A stretch of DNA of 64,000 nt from Comamonas antarctica (GTDB lineage Bacteria; Pseudomonadota; Gammaproteobacteria; Burkholderiales; Burkholderiaceae_C). Of this stretch, positions 1 to 7,253 are shown one piece after another. The position numbers and the translations under genes are program-made. The stretch is from the NCBI RefSeq assembly GCF_013363755.1, contig NZ_CP054841.1, positions 310,001-374,000 on the forward strand, written 5' to 3'. The first letter of the stretch is position 1. Every line of letters begins with the position of its first letter. The notes under the pieces are model-generated. The model did no database searches. It had not been told where the DNA came from and worked only from the letters and a program-made list of their open reading frames with translations.

Positions 1-242
1 CGCGCCAGCGCAAAGACCGGCGTGGGCGGCGGACACAGGAGCACGCAGGCGCCGCGCACCACGGGCGCAGCGCTCACGCGGTACAGGCCCGGCGGAATGC
101 TCGGGCTGGTGTTGACGCGCAGGCCCGCCAGGCCGCCGGCCGCGGCGCACAGCAGCCAGGCCGCGCCGGCCCAGGCAACGACCTGGTGCGCTGGCCGCCC
201 GCGCGCGCGCCGCAGACGCAGTGCATGCCGGGGCAGCTTCAC
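1..242 (-). CDS. traF: TraF-like conjugal transfer signal peptidase (S26), partial
   Basis: The first 80 codons of a gene that runs off the left edge. Translation from a GTG at 240-242 gives a basic N-terminus, a hydrophobic segment at about residues 21-41, and then SPSIPPGLYR, the S-x-P-x-G-[LY] signature of S26 peptidases; Ser48 is the expected nucleophile. In IncP plasmids TraF is the inner-membrane protease that matures and cyclises the TrbC pilin. The GTG overlaps the traG stop (GTGA), so the two genes are translationally coupled, as in the IncP traG-traF order. The rest, including the catalytic lysine region, lies outside the window. Identification rests on the motif plus gene order. 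Confidence 0.85.
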   Translation of the reverse strand, partial: MKLPRHALRLRRARGRPAHQVVAWAGAAWLLCAAAGGLAGLRVNTSPSIPPGLYRVSAAPVVRGACVLLCPPPTPVFALA

Positions 243-2206
243 AGCGTGATCTCCCTGCCGGCTGCGGGCGCCAGCGCGCGCAAGACATCGCTGGCCGCGG
301 GTTCGGGCACGGCCGCGCGCGCAGCAAACACCGGATCCTGGAAGTACAGCGGCTGGCGCCCGTAGATCGCCGGGAAGCCGGCGACATACACCACCATGTC
401 GCCGGCTTCGGTGATCTGGCCCTGCGCGTCCTTTTTCGGGCCCGGCATGCGCAGGCATTCGTCGGGCGTGAGCAGCGGGCGCTGCGTCTCCTGCGTGGTG
501 CGCGAGACCTGGCCCAGGATGGCGCTGGTGCGGCGGCCGCTGGTGGTGATCTGCTGCTTGACCACCGTGGTCTGGCCGGTCAGCTTCGACAGGTGCTCCG
601 CGGTCTCGATGCGGTTGGGCGGGTAGGCATTCTGGATATGGCAGTTCGAGGTGATGGTCTCGTCGGGGCCGTAGCCGGCCTCCTTGCTCTTGAGCTGGTT
701 CACGTCCTGGCAGATCAGGTAGAACTTGATGCCGTAGCTGGCCACGAAGGCCAGCGACTCCTGCAATATCTCGAGCCGGCCCAGGCTGGGGAATTCGTCG
801 AGCAGGCCCAGCAGCCGGTGTTGGTAGCCCTGGCGCGCGCGCAGCACCAGCGTCGGCGCCGCACGGCGCGCACGCCCCCAGCGCCGCGGCGGCGCCATCG
901 GCACGCGCTCGAATTCCATGCGGTCGGCCAGCAGCCGCACGATCATGTTGACCATGATGCGCACCAGCGGCCGCAGCCGCGCCTTGTCGTTGGGCTGGGT
1001 GATGATGTAGAGACTCACCGGACTTTCGTGGTGCATCAGGTCCTTGAGGCGGAACTGCGAGCGGCTGACGTTGTGCGCCACCACCGGGTCGCGGTACAGC
1101 GCGAGATAGGACTTGGCCGTGGACAGCACCGACCCGGCCTCTTCGGGCGGACGGTCCAGCATGTCGCGCGCCGCCGCTGCCACCGCCGGGTGCGCCTGCC
1201 CCGCGCAGTGCGGATAGCGCGTCATTTCGTCCCACAGCGCGCTGGAGTCGCGCGCGGGATCGGCAAGCATCGCATCGACTCCGGGCAGCGTCGCGCAGCC
1301 GCCTTCGGCGCGCGCCTTGTAGAGCGCATGCAGGATCACCCCGACCAGCAGCGCCTGGCTGGTCTTTTGCCAGTGGCTTTCCAGCCCCTTGCCGTCGGGG
1401 TCGACAATCAGCGTTGCGAGGTTCTGCACATCGCCGACCTCGTACTCGCTGGCCACGCGGATCTCGTCGAGTGGGTTCCAGCCCAGGCTGGCATCGGGCG
1501 ACGCCGGCTCGAAGCGCAGCACCTTGTTGTGCGCATGCAATTGCCGCCAGCCGGCCGTCATGACCCAGAGTTCGCCCTTGAGATCGGTGACCACCGTGCT
1601 GTGCGGCCACGACAGCAGCGTCGGCACCACCAGCCCCACGCCTTTACCCGAGCGCGTCGGCGCATAGGTCAGCACATGCTCGGGGCCGTTGTGGCGCAGG
1701 TAGTGGATGGTGCCCGATCTGTCGGCCCACGCGCCAACGTAGACGCCCGCGCCGGCTGCAGCCGGCTTGCCGCGCAGCCGCTCGTGCCAGCTGCGCGCCG
1801 GCGGCAGCAGGCCGGCGCGCTCGATGTCGTGCCGATCGGCCCAGCGCGCCGAACCATGCAGATAGGCATTGGGCCGGCCCGAGTGGGCTTGCAACATGCG
1901 CGCCACCGCCAATGCCAGCAGCGCCGCGCCGGCAAGCGTCGTGCCCACGCCCGCCGCGCGCACAAAGACATCGGGATACGCGCCGTACCACTGCATGGCC
2001 CAGCGCACGCCGTCCCAGGGCAGGTACAGCCGCTGCCAATGTCCGCCCAAAGCCGCCTGGTAGTGCAGCGCATGCGCGAGAAACTGCGTTGCCGCCTGCA
2101 GCCCGGCCAGCAACGCCAGCAGTGCCAGAGCCGGCACCAGCCGGCGCGCGCGTGGCCGGCCCGCCCTGACCTGGGGTCCCACTGCGTTGTTGAAGCGCTC
2201 GCTCAT
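239..2206 (-). CDS. traG: TraG/VirD4-type type IV coupling protein
   Basis: A 655-residue VirD4-family coupling ATPase, which links the relaxosome to the mating-pair channel at the inner membrane. Two N-terminal membrane segments lie at about 23-45 and 84-103. The Walker A motif APTRSGKG is at 182-189, and a Walker B-type LLDEFPSLG follows in the C-terminal half, as in RK2 TraG. The start chosen is the ATG at 2204-2206 (MSERF...) because GGAGG sits 8 nt upstream; a longer in-frame start at 2272 has no ribosome site. It overlaps traF downstream. Its own relaxase partner (traI) is not next to it, which is abnormal for the IncP layout. Confidence 0.95.
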   Translation of the reverse strand: MSERFNNAVGPQVRAGRPRARRLVPALALLALLAGLQAATQFLAHALHYQAALGGHWQRLYLPWDGVRWAMQWYGAYPDVFVRAAGVGTTLAGAALLALAVARMLQAHSGRPNAYLHGSARWADRHDIERAGLLPPARSWHERLRGKPAAAGAGVYVGAWADRSGTIHYLRHNGPEHVLTYAPTRSGKGVGLVVPTLLSWPHSTVVTDLKGELWVMTAGWRQLHAHNKVLRFEPASPDASLGWNPLDEIRVASEYEVGDVQNLATLIVDPDGKGLESHWQKTSQALLVGVILHALYKARAEGGCATLPGVDAMLADPARDSSALWDEMTRYPHCAGQAHPAVAAAARDMLDRPPEEAGSVLSTAKSYLALYRDPVVAHNVSRSQFRLKDLMHHESPVSLYIITQPNDKARLRPLVRIMVNMIVRLLADRMEFERVPMAPPRRWGRARRAAPTLVLRARQGYQHRLLGLLDEFPSLGRLEILQESLAFVASYGIKFYLICQDVNQLKSKEAGYGPDETITSNCHIQNAYPPNRIETAEHLSKLTGQTTVVKQQITTSGRRTSAILGQVSRTTQETQRPLLTPDECLRMPGPKKDAQGQITEAGDMVVYVAGFPAIYGRQPLYFQDPVFAARAAVPEPAASDVLRALAPAAGREITL

Positions 2207-2307
2207 CTTGGCAGCCTCCGGCATGGCCCGGCACGGGCATCGGCACGCGTTGACAGGTTCTCCCGGCACCATGCCGGGCCCGTCTGCGGCGGGAGTATAG
2301 CCACGGC

Positions 2308-2325
2308 AATTCGTTATAACGAATT
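2308..2325. promoter_or_regulatory. Perfect 18-bp palindrome, candidate operator
   Basis: AATTCGTTATAACGAATT is perfectly self-complementary over 18 bp. It lies 102 bp upstream of the traG start codon in the traG/traL divergent region and contains TATAAC, which could serve as a -10 element. The form fits a dimeric HTH repressor site. No regulator gene is adjacent, so the cognate protein is unknown. Confidence 0.5.
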
Positions 2326-2380
2326 ATTTACAAGGCATGCCCTCGCCTGAAACATTGGATTTATCGAAGGCAAAAGTTTT

Positions 2381-2393
2381 TTTAGCCGCTAAA
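2381..2393. promoter_or_regulatory. KorB operator (IncP-type OB site)
   Basis: TTTAGCCGCTAAA matches the known RK2/RP4 KorB operator consensus TTTAGC(G/C)GCTAAA at all 13 positions. The dyad extends further: TTTTTTAGC at 2378-2386, one central C, and GCTAAAAAA at 2388-2396. KorB is the ParB-like global repressor and partition protein of IncP plasmids. The site sits between divergent traG and traL, so it probably regulates one or both. korB itself is not in the window. Confidence 0.8.
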
Positions 2394-2507
2394 AAATCGG
2401 CGCTGCCGTCTGTGCAGGCTACCGCTTTCGCCTGACAGGACAACGCATATATCGAATCTTGTGCCGCTTTTCCCTACAATCCAGGCCCGGACTCGCGGAG
2501 ATATCGC

Positions 2508-3233
2508 ATGACCCAAGTGCATTGCGTGCTGCACGCCAAAGGGGGTGTCGGCAAGTCGCTGGTGGCCGCGCTGCTGGCGCAGTATCTGGTGCACGCCGGC
2601 GCCGAACCGCTGTGCATCGATGCCGATCCGCTGCACGCCACGCTGGCGCGTTACGCCGGCCTGGCGGTGCACCCGCTGCCCTGGCATGCGGGCAATGCGC
2701 TCGATGCCCGCGCCTTCGACACGCTGCTGCAATGGGCTGGCGAGGCGACGCAGCCGGTGGTGATCGACACCAGCGCCAGCATCCATCTGCCGCTGCGGCA
2801 CTATCTCGCCAGCGCCCGCGCGCAGCCGAGGCTGGCACGCATGCGCCACGGCTGGGTGCTGCATACGGTGGTCCCCGGCGGCCCGGCCTTTCTCGAGAGC
2901 GTCAACGGCCTGACGCAGCTGCTGGCCGATTGGCCCGAGGGCACGCGCTGCGTGCTCTGGCTGAACCCATACTGGGGCGCGCTGGCCCACGCGGGCCAGG
3001 GAATCGAGGCGCTTGCCGCCTACCGCGCGCAGCGCCAGCGCATCGCCGCGCTGCTGCACCTGCCCGCGCTGCGGCCGCAAACCGACGGCCGGGCGCTGGC
3101 GGCCCTGCTGGCGCGGCATATGACCTTTGCCCAAGCGCTGGCCACGCCGGCGTTCGGCATCCTGGAGCGGCAACGCCTGCGGCAGCTGCAGCGCGCGCTG
3201 TTTGCCCAGCTCGACATGGCGATGGTGCGGTGA
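2508..3233 (+). CDS. traL: TraL-like ParA-family ATPase of IncP-type transfer region
   Basis: A 241-residue P-loop protein with the deviant ParA/MinD Walker A AKGGVGKS at residues 10-17. Its length, start (MTQVHCVLHAKGGVGKS) and internal landmarks such as LCIDADP, LHTVV, LWLNPYWG and MTFAQAL follow the IncP TraL pattern rather than a chromosomal ParA. TraL is encoded in the RK2 Tra1 region; its exact role is poorly defined. GGAG lies 7 nt before the ATG. The stop codon overlaps the traM start (TGATG), so the two are coupled. Confidence 0.88.
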   Translation: MTQVHCVLHAKGGVGKSLVAALLAQYLVHAGAEPLCIDADPLHATLARYAGLAVHPLPWHAGNALDARAFDTLLQWAGEATQPVVIDTSASIHLPLRHYLASARAQPRLARMRHGWVLHTVVPGGPAFLESVNGLTQLLADWPEGTRCVLWLNPYWGALAHAGQGIEALAAYRAQRQRIAALLHLPALRPQTDGRALAALLARHMTFAQALATPAFGILERQRLRQLQRALFAQLDMAMVR

Positions 3234-3679
3234 TGGAGCACCGCTTCACCTCCATCGAAGCGCTGCTCGAGGAGATCGCGGCCGAGAACCACCTGGACCT
3301 GGCGCGCGACGATCCGATCCTGGTGCTGCACACCATCCACCGGCGCGTGCTGCAGGACGGCCTCGAAGCCCAGCAGGCCCAACTCGACCAGTACCAGCAG
3401 GTGCTTGAAAGCCTCAGCCTGCGCTGGAGCGAGGACGCGCGCGACAAGGCCGAGCGCAGCCTCAATGCCGCGCTGGCCGCGGCCAGGGGCCTGCTCGCGC
3501 AGGCCGCGCACGAGCATGCCGCGGCCGGCGCCGTGGCGCTGCGGGCGCAACTCGATGCGGCGCTCGCGCGCCTGGATGCCTCGCTGGCCCAGGCGCAGCG
3601 CCACGCCTGGCTCCACCTGCTGGCTGCCGGCATCACGCTGTGCGCGGCCGCCGTCGCGGCCTGGGGGCTGCGGGCATAG
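3233..3679 (+). CDS. traM: TraM-like IncP transfer protein, coiled-coil with C-terminal anchor
   Basis: A 148-residue protein beginning MEHRFTSIEALLEEIAAEN. A long Glu/Gln/Ala-rich helical region (about 40-120), likely coiled coil, precedes one hydrophobic segment at about 124-145 and a short basic end. Size, topology and position directly after traL match IncP traM (a different protein from F-plasmid TraM). The role in IncP conjugation is accessory and not well defined. It is the last recognisable transfer gene; the next gene is a chromosomal-type transporter 78 bp away. Confidence 0.8.
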   Translation: MEHRFTSIEALLEEIAAENHLDLARDDPILVLHTIHRRVLQDGLEAQQAQLDQYQQVLESLSLRWSEDARDKAERSLNAALAAARGLLAQAAHEHAAAGAVALRAQLDAALARLDASLAQAQRHAWLHLLAAGITLCAAAVAAWGLRA

Positions 3680-3756
3680 GCCGAGCGCGCGCAGGTCGGC
3701 GATGATAGGCAGCTGCGCGCGCTGCCCGGCGCCGCGCCCGTCCATTGCCACGCCCC

Positions 3757-5085
3757 ATGAAATCTTCTGCGCCCGCTTCCTTCATCACCGTCGAACAAGG
3801 CCTGCGCGCCGCTGGAGTCGGCAAATTCCAGTACCGGCTGTTCGTGATCTTCGGCCTGGTCTGGCTGGCTGACGCCATGCAGGTGCTGTCGATCGGCTTC
3901 AGCGCGCCGTCGATTGCCAAGAGCTTCGGCATCACCCTGCCCCAGGCCTTGAACACCGGCACGCTGTTCTTTGTCGGCATGCTGGTCGGCGCGTTTGCAT
4001 TCGGCCGCCTGGCCGACCGCATCGGCCGGCGCCCAGTGCTGCTGCTGGCCGTGCTGCTCGACGCCTGCGCGGGCGTGGCCTCGGCGTTTGCGCCCGATCT
4101 GGCCTGGCTGCTCGTGCTGCGCTTCATCACCGGCGTCGGCGTCGGCGGCACGCTGCCCGTCGACTACACCTTGATGGCCGAGTTCCTGCCCAGCCAGCGC
4201 CGCGGCCGCTGGCTGGTGCTGCTGGAATCGTTCTGGGCCGTGGGCACCATTCTTCTCGCCGTGCTGTCGCTGGCGGCGGCCGCCTGGGGCGACGACGCCT
4301 GGCGCGTGATCTTCTTCGTCACCGGCATTCCCGCGCTGATCGGCGTGGTGCTGCGCTGGTACATTCCCGAGTCGCCGCTGTTTCTCAGCCGCAATGGCAA
4401 GCCGCAGCAGGCGCAGGCCGTGCTGCAGCGCGTGGCCGACACCAATGGCAGCGCGGCCGTGATCGGCGCGCTGCAGCCCGAGGCGCAGCAGCGCCGCTCG
4501 GCCCTTGCGCTGTTTGCGGGCGAACTGCGCCGGCGCAGCATCGGCTTGCTGCTGGCCTGGGCGCTGATCTCGATGGCTTATTACGGCGTGTTTGTCTACC
4601 TGCCCATCCAGCTGTCCGGCGCAGGCTTTGGCTTCATGCGCGGCCAGGAGTTCCTGGTGCTGCTGGCGCTGGTGCAACTGCCGGGCTTTGCGCTGTCGGC
4701 CCATGGTGTCGAGCGCTGGGGGCGCAAGCCGACGCTGATCGGCTTCCTGCTGCTGAGCGCCGCGGGCTGCCTGCTCTACAGCCTGGGCAGTACCACGCCG
4801 GTGGTGGTCGGCGCGACGCTGCTGCTGAGCTTTGCGCTGCTGGGCACCTGGGGCGCGCTCTATGCGTTCACGCCCGAGGTCTACCCCACCCCGCTGCGCG
4901 CCAGCGGCATGGGCCTGGCCGGCGCGGTGGCGCGCTTTGGCGGACTGTTTGCGCCGGCCATCATCGCGCCCCTCATGGCCACGCATTTCACGCTGTCGCT
5001 GTTCGTGCTGGCCGGCATGCTGCTCGCGGGCGCGCTGGCCATCGCCGCCGTCGACGTCGAATCACGCAACCGGGTGCTGGACTAG
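3757..5085 (+). CDS. MFS transporter, sugar-porter/SV2-like
   Basis: A 442-residue major facilitator with 12 predicted membrane segments. The loop 2-3 signature GRLADRIGRRP and the segment PESPLFL after helix 6 place it in the sugar-porter-like group that includes nicotinate and aromatic-acid carriers. The substrate cannot be read from sequence. The ATG at 3757 is preferred over a TTG at 3745, though no strong ribosome site precedes it. Its TAG stop overlaps the TAG of the convergent hydrolase gene within a single CTAG. Confidence 0.88.
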   Translation: MKSSAPASFITVEQGLRAAGVGKFQYRLFVIFGLVWLADAMQVLSIGFSAPSIAKSFGITLPQALNTGTLFFVGMLVGAFAFGRLADRIGRRPVLLLAVLLDACAGVASAFAPDLAWLLVLRFITGVGVGGTLPVDYTLMAEFLPSQRRGRWLVLLESFWAVGTILLAVLSLAAAAWGDDAWRVIFFVTGIPALIGVVLRWYIPESPLFLSRNGKPQQAQAVLQRVADTNGSAAVIGALQPEAQQRRSALALFAGELRRRSIGLLLAWALISMAYYGVFVYLPIQLSGAGFGFMRGQEFLVLLALVQLPGFALSAHGVERWGRKPTLIGFLLLSAAGCLLYSLGSTTPVVVGATLLLSFALLGTWGALYAFTPEVYPTPLRASGMGLAGAVARFGGLFAPAIIAPLMATHFTLSLFVLAGMLLAGALAIAAVDVESRNRVLD

Positions 5086-5888
5086 CTGTCGGCGCGGCAC
5101 TGCGCCACGAACGACTGCACCCGTTCGAGCACCTGCGCCGCGCACTCGCGGTGCGGCACATGCCCGCAGGGCAGCGTTTGCACACCGACCGGGCCCGCGG
5201 CCAGCGCCGCAATGCGTTCGGGCTGGCGCGCCGAGCCGAATTCATCGTTGGCGCCCTGGAATGCCAGCACCGGGCAGCGCACCCGCGGCAGCACCGTATC
5301 CAGGCTCCAGCCGCGGAACTGCGGCGACAGCCAGGTATCGACCCAGGCGCCGAGCACCCAGCGTGCCTTGCCCGGGTGGTATTTCTCCAGCCGCTCGATC
5401 TGCCCCGGCGCCGCAAAGGAATCGCGCGCCGCGCGAATGCCATCCAGGGTCAGCGCTTCCACGAAGGACTGCGCCGACTCGGTGACGACCGCCACACAGC
5501 GTTCGGGATAGGCCGCGGCAATCGACAACGCCATGCCGCCGCCAACGCTATGGCCCAGCAGCAGGAAGCGATCGACGGCGGACGCCTCGAGTACGGCGGC
5601 AAAGCTGCCTTGCGCTTCGGTGCCGACGAAATCGGCGGCAAGCACACCGGGATGGGGAGCGGAGCGGCCAAAGCCCAGCCGGTCATAGCTGATGACCGGA
5701 TGCCCCGTGGCCCGCGCCAGCTCGGCCGGAAAACCCCGCCACAGTTCGGTGCAGCCCAGCGAGTCATGCAGCAGCACGATGGGCGGGAGGGCGTCGCGCC
5801 CGGCAGGCGCCCAGCGCTGCGCATGCAGTGGGCCAGCGTCCGTGGACACGCGAATTTCCTGCACGGCCAGATCCCCGGATGCACTCAT
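5082..5888 (-). CDS. Alpha/beta hydrolase
   Basis: A 268-residue alpha/beta-hydrolase fold protein. The oxyanion-region motif LLHDSLG, nucleophile elbow GHSVGG, an acid in GANDEFGS and a late histidine in CGHVPHR complete a Ser-Asp-His triad. It resembles general esterases and lactonases; the substrate is unknown. The start at 5886-5888 (MSASGD) is chosen over an ATG 14 codons upstream because the conserved N-terminal strand begins shortly after it and a G-rich stretch (GGGG) lies about 9 nt upstream. It converges on and overlaps the MFS gene. Confidence 0.88.
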   Translation of the reverse strand: MSASGDLAVQEIRVSTDAGPLHAQRWAPAGRDALPPIVLLHDSLGCTELWRGFPAELARATGHPVISYDRLGFGRSAPHPGVLAADFVGTEAQGSFAAVLEASAVDRFLLLGHSVGGGMALSIAAAYPERCVAVVTESAQSFVEALTLDGIRAARDSFAAPGQIERLEKYHPGKARWVLGAWVDTWLSPQFRGWSLDTVLPRVRCPVLAFQGANDEFGSARQPERIAALAAGPVGVQTLPCGHVPHRECAAQVLERVQSFVAQCRADS

Positions 5889-6001
5889 GCATGACCCCGC
5901 GTGGCGTTCGGAACTGGCGCAAGCTGGCATGGCTGACCCATCTTCATCTCCGTGGTGGTGAAGCTCGATGGTAAGCGCTGCCCGGTCGTGCGCCGTGCGC
6001 T

Positions 6002-6298
6002 TCAGTGCAGGGATTCCCCGCAGTAGGCGCTGCCCTTGCCCCAGGCGGCCTGCCCCGCGGCATCACTGGCCAGCGGGAAACGCGCATAGACTTTTTTCTC
6101 GCCGCGCGCGTGCCGGCCGGCCAGGCACTGCACCCCGCCCGGTGTCCATGCCGCACCGGGCAGGGCCGCATGCCGGGCGCGCGCGCTGATCCGGGTCGCA
6201 TCGGGAAAGCGCTGCATGGCATCGGCGACGGCTTCACAGGTGCTGGGAGAGAACGCGGTGTAGCAAAACCCGCCGACATTGATGACGCAAAACCGCAT
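6002..6298 (-). CDS. Hypothetical small protein, 98 aa
   Basis: An unrecognised 98-residue protein starting MRFCVINVGGFCYTAF. GGAG lies 4 nt before the ATG at 6296-6298. The N-terminus is moderately hydrophobic but not a clear signal peptide; there are four to five cysteines and a basic C-terminal half. The ribosome site and plausible composition support a real gene. No function can be assigned. Confidence 0.55.
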   Translation of the reverse strand: MRFCVINVGGFCYTAFSPSTCEAVADAMQRFPDATRISARARHAALPGAAWTPGGVQCLAGRHARGEKKVYARFPLASDAAGQAAWGKGSAYCGESLH

Positions 6299-6619
6299 GG
6301 AACTCCTGGAGTGCATTTGTATTCACCCTGTCTATCGGCAGGTCTGTGTCAAAATGAAACAAAAGATGCGATCTTCGTAGGTCCTGACAGATCCAAGACC
6401 GCGAAAAGCCGCGATCCGCCCGGCTATCTCGGGCGTTCGGCGCACAGCGCCCGCCAGGGACGGTGCGCCATTCCCGCGCGTAGGGCCATGCGTGAAAAAT
6501 TCCCTGCGCCGCGCTGCGAAGAAACTAGAATCCGCGGGTTTACCCTGATTGCCACGCCACAGCCACCCGATGGCCGTCATGGCGATGTTTCCCACGTTCT
6601 CGATCCAGCAGCTCCCCCG
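6299..6619. other. 321-bp intergenic region upstream of sugar dehydrogenase operon
   Basis: No gene is supported here. It must contain the divergent promoters of the small hypothetical gene and the sugar-dehydrogenase operon. TAGAAT at 6526-6531 is a possible -10 for the operon, without a convincing -35. Confidence 0.4.
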
Positions 6620-7156
6620 ATGTTCCCCCCCGATTCCCTTTCCCGCCGGCAAGCCCTGCTTGGCGCGGCGGCCGCCGTGCTGACGGCGTATGCCGGCCCG
6701 CTGCAGTCTTCCGCCCTGGCCGGCAGCGCTGCCGGGCCCGCGGCCGCCGCGGGCGCCTCGCCTTTCATGGCCTTGTCGCAGCTTCTGGTCAACCATGGCT
6801 TGAACGCCGCTGCCGGCGCCAAGATGGAAGCCTACGCGCGCGCGCACTTCCAGAATTTCGCCGACAGTTCCGCCGCCATCCTGCAGCTCGCGCAGCAGCG
6901 CCAGGCCACGGCCGTCGAGGATTTCTACGACGACATTCCCGAAGGTCCGCAGCGCGAACTCGCGCAGTGGATCATCTTTGCCTGGTACAGCGGCATGGCC
7001 GGCGCCGGCAACAAAGATGCCCTGTTCACCTACGAGCATGCGCTGACCTTCCAGGTCACGCGCGATGTGGTGCCGATTCCGTCGTATGGCTTCACCGCGC
7101 CGAATGCGTGGCAGGAGCTTGACAACGCGCCGCTGCTGCCGATTCCGCAATTCTGA
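6620..7156 (+). CDS. Sugar dehydrogenase small (gamma) subunit, Tat-exported
   Basis: A 178-residue protein with a twin-arginine signal (LSRRQALLGAAAAVL at about residues 7-21), followed by the gluconate/sorbitol dehydrogenase small-subunit fold (FAD-SLDH family), ending YGFTAPNAWQELDNAPLLPI. In Burkholderia-type FAD glucose dehydrogenase the gamma subunit acts as a hitch-hiker chaperone: it carries the Tat signal that exports the catalytic subunit, which has none. The gene directly precedes the GMC subunit and cytochrome subunit, matching the known gamma-alpha-beta order. The start ATG at 6620 places the Tat motif correctly. Confidence 0.9.
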   Translation: MFPPDSLSRRQALLGAAAAVLTAYAGPLQSSALAGSAAGPAAAAGASPFMALSQLLVNHGLNAAAGAKMEAYARAHFQNFADSSAAILQLAQQRQATAVEDFYDDIPEGPQRELAQWIIFAWYSGMAGAGNKDALFTYEHALTFQVTRDVVPIPSYGFTAPNAWQELDNAPLLPIPQF

Positions 7157-7253
7157 CAAGCGCGTGCCGACGGCGCGCGCCGGTACTGCCGGCGCGCGCG
7201 GGATGCCGTGCCTGCACGCCGGCGGCACGCCTGCGCAAAAAAACATTTCCACC

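Larger units (their letters stand above)
2207..2507. other. traG/traL divergent intergenic region, 301 bp, AT-rich core
   Basis: No gene fits here. The middle is clearly more AT-rich than its surroundings and holds an 18-bp palindrome and a KorB operator (listed separately). Upstream of traL a TACAAT hexamer at 2475-2480 could be a -10 element, but no good -35 is found at proper distance. In IncP plasmids the corresponding space holds traH, traI, traJ, oriT and traK; none of these, and no convincing IncP nick-region match, is present. Confidence 0.7.

Noticed and set aside
2430..2445. IncP oriT nick-like sequence near GACAGGAC
   Set aside because: It lacks the full conserved nick core and the flanking TraJ-binding repeat; the match is too short to support an origin of transfer.
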